Source: Paenibacillus sp. CC-CFT747 (GTDB taxonomy: Bacteria; Bacillota; Bacilli; Paenibacillales; NBRC-103111). From it: 64,000 bases of DNA. Under the pieces are notes generated by a model that was not told the DNA's origin, ran no database searches, and worked only from the letters and a program-made list of their open reading frames with translations. Both the position numbers and the translations under genes were made by a program. Below are positions 57,737 to 64,000 of the stretch, piece by piece. The first letter of the stretch is position 1. Each line of letters opens with the position of its first letter. The stretch spans positions 873,001-937,000 of the forward strand of contig CP106741.1 of assembly GCA_030323305.1 (NCBI GenBank), written 5' to 3'.

Positions 57737-58725
57737 TTACCATAGGCTCGACTGGTTGGTCCGCTGGGCGATCTTGTTGACGGCCACAAGCAGAACCAGG
57801 TTGATCAACGACTTGAACAAGCCGATGGCGGAGGAATACGAATAGTTGACGGCTTGGGAGGCGAGACCGACCTTGTACACATACGTGTCGATCACCTCGG
57901 AGGTCCTCATATTGAGCGGGTTCTGCATGAGGAGCACCTTCTCGAACCCAACGTCGAGCATATGGCCCGTGTTCAGGATGAGCATGATAATGGCGATCGG
58001 CATAAGGCCCGGCAGGTCAATATGGCGCATCCGCTGAAGCTTGCTGGCTCCGTCGACGACCGCGGCCTCATGCAGAGCCGGATCGATGCTCGAAAGCGCC
58101 GCCAGGTAGATGATGCAGGAGAACCCCACGCTCTGCCAGATGCCCGACCAGACATAGATGGACTTGAAGTATTCGGGAATCCCCATGAAGTTGACCGGCT
58201 GCAGGCCGAACAGCTTAAGAACCGTATTGACGATCCCGTTGCGGGGGTCGAGCAGCTCCAGAATGATTCCCACCATCACCACGACGGATATGAAATGCGG
58301 AGCATAGGTGATCATTTGCACCGATTTCTTGAACCGTTCGTTCCTTACATAATTAAGACTAAGAGCCAGCAGGATCGGAAACGGAAAACCGGCCGCGAGG
58401 CTGTAGAGGCTGAGCGTGATGGTGTTTCGTATGATCCGCCAGAATTCGTACGATTCGAAGAAGCGGATAAAATGCTTCAAGCCAACCCACTCGCTCCCCC
58501 AGATGCCCTTCGTCACGATGTAATTCTTGAAAGCGATCTGGGCCCCGTACATCGGCCAGTACTTGAATAGAAGAAGGTAAATCACCGGCAGCGAGATGAG
58601 CACATACAGGCGCCAGACCTTCTTCATCTTCTTCAGCGGGGAAGGCCGTGCGGCCGCCCAAACCGCCGTCCCCGGCGCCCCCTGCTGCGCACCGCGATTC
58701 CCGTTTCCGTTTTCGTCCCGTCCAT
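57737..58725 (-). CDS. CUT1 ABC transporter permease, LplB type (one frame break near the start)
   Basis: 329 residues when restored. ATG 58725 (MDGTKTETGIAVRS) has AAAGGGGAG upstream; a missing base in the CCCCC at 58678-58682 links it to the body (APGTAVWAAARPSPLKKMKKVWRLYV). The body shows FKYWPMYGAQIAFKNYIVTKGI and the EAA loop LHEAAVVDGASKLQRMRHIDLP. First gene of the operon, just after the AraC regulator 2 gene. Confidence 0.9.
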
Positions 58726-58820
58726 GAGGTCTCCCCTTTCCCTTTTCGTAAATAGCGGCACCCTTCCATCGCGTTACCGCCTGTCTATACCTTATCGCCG
58801 GCTTCCCCGCCGGTAAACAG

Positions 58821-58850
58821 GAAAGCCTGCAGGCAGATGTGCAGGCTTTC
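58821..58850 (-). terminator. Perfect hairpin between AraC regulator 2 and its transporter
   Basis: GAAAGCCTGC and GCAGGCTTTC form a perfect ten-base stem with a ten-base loop, followed on the minus strand by CTGTTTACC. The T-run is weak, so it may attenuate rather than stop transcription. Confidence 0.5.
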
Positions 58851-58876
58851 ATAATGGCGATGTGCAGTTGGCCGGA

Positions 58877-61204
58877 CTATGTGCACCGGTTAAGATTCGT
58901 TTTCAGCGCCCCCTCCCGGTAAGCGGTGGCACTTACCCCGTTAAGTCTTTTGAAAGCCCGGCAGAAGGTATTGGAGGAGCCGTAGCCAACCTTTAAAGCA
59001 ATTTCATACACCGGAAGCCCCGACCTTTCCAGAAGCTCCTTGGCCCTGTTCATCCGGAGGTCTTCCAGATAATCTGAGAAGTTGACTCCGGTTTGCTCCT
59101 TGAAGAACTGGGACAGATAACCCTTCGAGATATCCAGCCGGCCCGCCACCGAATCGAGGCAGAGGTCGGAATCGGAATACGAATCCTGCAGCAGGGCCAT
59201 AATGCTCTCCAGCAGTCCAATGTTCTGGCTCTTCTTGTGCTCGTTAACGCAGATGCAAATGTCACGGTACACCTCCGCGAGCGAACTCAAGCTTCTCTCC
59301 AGCCCTTCGTAGGACTTCATGTCGTCGGCAAAGGGCTTGACCGTATCCAAAACGTACGTCTCGTCCATTCCGACCTGGGGCAGCAGCTTGACAAGCGTCC
59401 CCCACATTTCGTTAACGAGAAGCCGGAGCATAAGGATGGACAGCTGCTTCTCCTTGAAGTTCACGTTATACAGCTCGTTCAGCAGTGTCTCGACCGCTTC
59501 CTGCTCCCCCGCCTTCGCCAGGTGGGACAGCCGGACCTCCAGGTCGGACGGATAATAATAGCTGCGGTTCTCCCCGGGAATCTGGTCGTACGCCATGACT
59601 CCGTCAAGGCTTCTCCAGCGCATATACTCCAGGGTATTTCTCGCCTCTTCATAAGAGCGGGAGATGTTGACCAGTTCCTCCTGCAGCGGGCCCACGGCGA
59701 ACCGGACCTGAATATGCAGCTCCGTCTGGATCTCGGCCGCCGCCCTCTCCAACCTCAGGCGGACCTTCTCCCAATCGTTGTCCGGCCGGGAGGGGTAAGC
59801 GAACAGCAGCGCGATCTGGTCCTCCGCCATGTCATGGGCAAGCAGCGGCTGAACCTGCTCCCGGGTCAGCACATCCTTGACGAGCACCCGCTTGCCGTCC
59901 AGGTCCGAGAGCATCTCCCGGCTTAGGCTGCCCTCGAAGCCTTGCAGCTGCAGAACCGCGGCCCGGAACCAGCGGCCTTCGGCTTCAATCCCGGCATGCT
60001 TCAGCAGGACGGGCGTGTCCGTCGGGGAGGAATAATCGCCGCGCAGCAGCCGCTCAAACGAAGCCGCCTGGAGGAAGGAGCTTCGCGGGCGATGCGCTCT
60101 TCGAGGTCGCTGTTATTCTCCAGGAGCCGCGTAACATGGTCGCGGATGAACCGGTAGGCGTCCCGTCCTGCCGGATCGGCCGCTCCCGCACGCTCGCGCA
60201 GGGTATCCAGAATCCCTTTCAGCGGGCGGCTGTTGCGGTAGGCGATCAGGTAAGCGTAGATGAGCCCGAGAGCCAAGAACAGGAAGGCGAGACTAAAGGT
60301 GATTTTCTTGATGTACAGAACCTTCTGCAACACGACCCGAACGGGCTGGGCCACGAGATAAGTCCAATCGTTGGTGGGCGATTTCGAATAGGTAACCAGC
60401 ATGCTCTTGCCGTTAATGGTCCGCTCGATGCTGCCCTTCTCTCCCTTCAGCAGGGCGGGATCCAGCCAGGCGGGAGTATCGGAAGACGCCGCGGTGCTGA
60501 CGACCTTCCCTTCCTCATCGACGATGCAGGCCCATCCTCCTCCCGATAGGTCAAGGCCGCGCAGCAGCTTCTGCAGCTCCCGGTTGTCCACCGTAATGCC
60601 GATGGCCCCTTGGGGATACCCGGGCATGCCGAGGAGCGAAGGTACGTCAGCAGCGTGTAAGGCTGGTCATTCACGATGACCTCTTGGGCGGGGAGAATCT
60701 TTTGTGGCGGTAAACGCTTACAAGTTCATTTCGAAAAGCGTCTTCCTCCCAGCCTTCATACCGGAAGTTCCGGTAAAATTCCGGATAGCTGTAGGTCGAG
60801 TCTTCCGTGAAGACCAGATTGCTGTTCTTGAACAGAATAAAATACTTGAAGATGAAGTTATTCGCCAGACCGTAATGGTACAGGCTTTTGCGCGTTTCGA
60901 GCACCCGGTTGACGTTCGCTCCCTGATAAGGCTCGGTAATCCGCTGAAACTGCATGATCCGGGTATCCTCGGTCAGCTGCATGGCAATGGAAGAGAGTTC
61001 CTGGAGCCGCCGGTCGAGAATCTCCCGGTTCTGCTGAAGCAAGTTGAAGTTGGCGGTGGTGACCTCCTTCTCCATCTCGATCAGCGTCTGATGATAGATC
61101 ACCCAGCCGACCAGCAGAGGAAGCAGGAGGAACAGCAGGTTCGGCACCAGGAGGCGGAGAAAGACGGGATGCCCGCCGGCCTCTCCTTTTTGGATTAACC
61201 ACAT
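58877..61204 (-). CDS. Membrane-bound Cache-AraC transcriptional regulator 2 (three frame breaks)
   Basis: 776 residues when restored, ATG 61204 after GGAGGGG. TM1 (LLVPNLLFLLLPLLVGWVIY), a dCache-like extracellular sensor (GAIGITVDNRELQKLLRGLDL, WACIVDEEGKVVST), TM2 (ITFSLAFLFLALGLIYAYLIAY) with RNSRPLKGIL, a central helical domain, and an AraC DNA-binding end (DISKGYLSQFFKEQTGVNFSDYL, VYEIALKVGYGSSNTFCRAFKR). Breaks at about 60706, 60645 and 60075 each need one base. It probably activates the adjacent CUT1 operon at 58725 in response to external sugar. Confidence 0.88.
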
Positions 61205-61237
61205 GTTCTACCCCTCCGATCTCCGAAATTTGTTTCT

Positions 61238-61266
61238 ATTGTAAGCCACGTTTCCGGGGGAGACAA
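61238..61266 (-). promoter_or_regulatory. Sigma-A type promoter of AraC regulator 2
   Basis: Minus-strand TTGTCT (61261-61266), a 17-base spacer and TACAAT (61238-61243) lie 34 bases upstream of the ATG. The remaining gap up to 61433 shows no gene. Confidence 0.6.
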
Positions 61267-61433
61267 TGGGCGGTAAGATGTAGGAGCTAAGATTCGATCT
61301 TGGACAAAAAAGAACGCCTCGTATGATGGGGGTGTCTCGGGCAGCTGCCCTAAAACCATCAGGAAGCGTGTACTACGAAATCCACAAAACCCGCCCGTTC
61401 CGCTCGCCACTCCTGCCTCGGTTACGCGGCCCC

Positions 61434-63790
61434 CTACCCCGCCCGGTCCGACGATGCGTGCTGCGTGCGGTACTCGCCCGGCGTGATGCCGCAGATGCGC
61501 TTGAAGACGCGGATGAAGTTCTGCGCGTTGTTGTAGCTGAGCCGGTCGGCGATGTCCCCCACCTTGAGGTCGGTGGTCACGAGCAGCTCCTTAGCACGGT
61601 CCATCCGGTACGCAATGATATAGTCCGTCAGCGTCATGCCGGTTTCCTCCTTGAACATGGAGCTGAACTGGGAGCCCGGCAGGGAGACGAGGTCCGCGAG
61701 CATGGGCTGGGACAAGTCCTCGTCGTAATGCTCATGAATGAACTGGAGCACCTTCTCCATCGTCTTCCGCTGCCGCTGGTTCCGGAAGCCGGAAATGTGG
61801 GCGACCATGGCCGGATAGACCTCCGTGCCCAGCCACTGCACGATGGCGTCCCCCGTCTTCAGCTGGGCGAGCCGCTGGTACAGGTTGTACGCGAAGAGCT
61901 TCGGGCCGCCCTCCGGGTCCAGCTCGAACAGCGTCTTCAGCGAGGCGGCCACGAGCTGGACAAAGGACTGCTGGATATGGTCGACCGAGGCCTGCCTCCC
62001 GCACGCCGTCAGCTTCGCCGCGAACTGGTCCGTCCCCTGCCGGATCTGCTCCAGGCGGCACAGCTTCAGGCCGGTGACGACGGTCAGCTCCTGCTCGGCC
62101 GGGTAGAAGAACGCGGACCGCTGCGGAAGCACCGACCCGATGAAGATAACCTTGTCGTTGCCCTCCACGAGCTGGAACTCGAGCGCCTCCTTCGCCTCCC
62201 GGTAGGACGACCGGATGCGGGTGCGGCACGGGTAGCAGCGGCCGATGCCGATCGTCACGGTGACCTTGAGCAGCTCGCCGATCACCCGGTGCATCTCCTC
62301 CGCCACGGAGAACACGGCCGCCTGGGCATCATGGGCGCTCGTCTCCTCCCCGCCCAGGTTAAGGATGACGGCCGTCTGCTCCGTCCCCGTCTGGAACACC
62401 GCCCCTTCGGCATGGTGGCTGATCACTTCACGGGCTATATTGTTAACGGCATACCCGAACAGGTTCAGGTCCTGCTCCGTCTGGCCGCGCAGGTCGTCAA
62501 GCTCCAGGCACATGACCGCATAGTACCGGCCTTCCATCGGGAGGCTGTAATACCCGAAGCGCTGCCCGAGCTCCTCCTCTTTCATGGCTTCGTTCAGCAC
62601 CCGCCGCAGAAAATGCGTCCTTAGAAGCGGCATCGAGTCCTGCACCTGCTTCTCCAGCTCGTCGTTCGTCCGGTGCAGCGACTCCACGTAGTGGCGGATC
62701 AGCCCGAACTCATTCAGCCTGCCCGCCGCCGGGGCGGGATCCTCGCGCCCGCCGCGCCGCAATAGCTCGAGCAGGCCGTGCCAGAGGCCGAAGAAGCTGC
62801 GGGACAGCCAGAACACCGCCAGCAGGCTGACCGCGATCAGGAAGAGGCCGAGGCCGATCATCATCTGCTTGATCCAATCGAAATGCCCGGTCAGCTCCTC
62901 CACCGGCAGAACGGAGATGTACTTCCACCCGCTGTAGGACGACTGCAGGTAATTGACCAGCATCGTCCGCCCGTCGATTTTCTCCGAGAACCGGTCCTCG
63001 GGCTTGGTGGTGGCGAGCAGCTTCTGAATGAGGGGAGAATGCAGGTCGGGGCCGAGCAGGTCCTTGTTCCAGTCGGAGAAAATGTTGCCCGAAGGCGTCG
63101 CGATCAGCATCTCCCCGCTGCTTCCGAGGGTCATGTGGGAGAACACATCGAAGAAGGCCCGGTCATTAAGCTCGATGATGAGGTAGCCCATCGGCTGATC
63201 CAGAACCGACACGGGCAGCTTGCGGACATAGGTCACCACATGGGAGCCGCCGCGGGGAAGCCGGGACTCCGATTTGCGGTCCGTCAGGAAATAAGGCCGG
63301 CCGTTCTCCGGCTCCGAGGCTTTCGCCTCGAGCCGTTTCCGAAGGTCCGGGTCCAGCTTCCCCAGGTCCGTGACCCCTGGCTTGGGCTGACGAGCAGCTT
63401 CTGTTGAGTCATATAGAGAGAGACAGCGTTGGCATCGCTGATCAGCCCTTCCATGGAGGTCAGGACGGTCATGACGTCGCGTGCTTTCTCCGGATTCTCA
63501 TAAGGATTCGACAAGGACAGAAACTCCTTGAAATTGGGGTTGAACGCATGCTGAAGGGCAATCTTGTCGAGTGTGATGAGCTTCTCGTCAATCCTCTCCT
63601 GCACCTGCTTGACCGTTTCCCGATTCGCCTTCCCCACTTCCTCGGAAACGGCGTTCTCGGCAACCAGATAGGCAATTCCGCCGAAGACGGCAACAGGAAC
63701 AATAACAAGCAGGGAAACCGCAACCAGAACTTTAAGCTTCATGGACCCTTTCGTCCACATGCCGTTCACGATCCGCAGGAGCAAGGACAT
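61434..63790 (-). CDS. Membrane-bound Cache-AraC transcriptional regulator 3 (one frame break)
   Basis: 785 residues when restored, from ATG 63790. TM1 (LKVLVAVSLLVIVPVAVFGGIAYLV), a long dCache sensor (LSDANAVSLYMTQQKLL-type region, GEMLIATPSGNIFSDW, YISVLPVEEL), TM2 (MIGLGLFLIAVSLLAVFWL), a central GGDEF-like helical region, and an AraC end (PMLADLVSLPGSQFSSMFKEETGMTLTDYI, VGDIADRLSYNNAQNFIRVFKR). The break at about 63375 (CCCC) is repaired by one base (PSQGVTDLGKLDPDL). It lies directly upstream of regulator 2 with no transporter of its own in the window; a target may lie beyond 64000 or be shared. Confidence 0.88.
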
Positions 63791-63811
63791 CCCTTCCTTC
63801 CTTAGCTAGTA

Positions 63812-63835
63812 ATGTAACCCCTTACATTCAGTATA
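63812..63835 (-). promoter_or_regulatory. Promoter -10 with adjoining palindrome upstream of regulator 3
   Basis: Minus-strand TATACT (63830-63835) is a good -10. ATGTAA-CCCC-TTACAT (63812-63827) is a perfect inverted repeat placed at the expected transcription start, a classic repressor site. No convincing -35 is seen. Confidence 0.45.
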
Positions 63836-64000
63836 GCGAAGTTTCCCCGGCCTGTCCCCGCCCCCACCCTCCTCTATCGGCAAAATGAGCCCTTCCCCCT
63901 AAGAGGAAGGGCCCTAGGTCCTAGTGCCTTATCCGCTGCCCTACACCCTCAGCCGCGGCCTTATTCATCCGGGGGCTCCCCCTACCCGTTACTTCTTCTG
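63836..64000. other. Intergenic end of window with a terminator-like hairpin
   Basis: GCCCTTCC and GGAAGGGC (about 63889-63913) pair across eight bases and are followed on the minus strand by TCATTTTG, so a minus-strand gene beyond the window may end here. No coding sequence recognised. Confidence 0.45.

Noticed and set aside
61323-62624. 433-codon plus-strand ORF
   Set aside because: Antisense to Cache-AraC regulator 3; composition of a shadow frame.

Overview
The window reads as chromosome of a GC-rich Paenibacillus-type Firmicute. Supporting signs are consensus AGGAGG ribosome-binding sites with frequent TTG/GTG starts, many intrinsic terminators, lipoproteins with lipoboxes, a ZTP riboswitch, GntR, MarR and Cache-AraC regulators, and two LplB/YtcP-type (CUT1) sugar ABC transporters beside glycoside hydrolases. 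No rRNA, tRNA, CRISPR array or complete insertion sequence was seen.

Data quality decides how this window should be read. About 39 single-base frame breaks interrupt otherwise well-conserved genes, roughly one per 1.5 kb. At 37 of them one missing base restores the family sequence, usually in a G/C or A/T homopolymer; the other two carry one extra base. This looks like homopolymer error in the assembly rather than mass gene decay, so broken genes are annotated as single CDSs with the break position stated.

Layout. 1-3.5 kb: the tail of a GH42-like glycosidase, a DedA protein and an FMN-type oxidase. 4-8.8 kb: a candidate glycocin (S-glycosylated bacteriocin) cluster. It has a 75-aa double-glycine precursor, a SunS-like glycosyltransferase, a C39-peptidase ABC exporter, and two small membrane proteins that could give immunity. 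8.8-10 kb: an AT-rich patch with an SF0329-type gene and a deleted immunity-like gene. 10-15 kb: GNAT, Nudix, folD under a ZTP riboswitch, a GH36 alpha-galactosidase and MarR. 15-19 kb: a tight operon pairing a Tat-exported GMC dehydrogenase and its small subunit with its own TatC/TatA and a CuA-type cupredoxin lipoprotein. 19-25.6 kb: an NTR-like protein, a kinase-like protein, GNAT, YdcF and DUF2306 proteins, then about 1 kb of minisatellite-like sequence. 25.6-30.3 kb: a secreted protein, an ABC-2 exporter and an OmpR-type two-component system.

30.5-46.9 kb is a carbohydrate island. A transporter operon (two permeases, binding protein, TIM-barrel isomerase, two DUF6528 proteins) follows a Cache-AraC sensor. 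Upstream of the sensor lie an alpha-galactosidase-like hydrolase, an SDR, a zinc alcohol dehydrogenase and a sugar-acid dehydratase, with two divergent GntR regulators at the far end. The set suggests uptake of a galactoside or uronate-type glycan and its oxidation and dehydration in the cell. 47-55 kb holds Nudix, a SWIM-SNF2 helicase, a YheC/YheD spore-coat protein, two AT-rich membrane or secreted proteins and a HAD phosphatase. 55-63.8 kb is a second CUT1 transporter with two tandem Cache-AraC regulators.

The most promising undescribed system is the glycocin cluster. Its core carries only three cysteines, the first in a GCGxGxV context like the S-glucosylated cysteine of sublancin.
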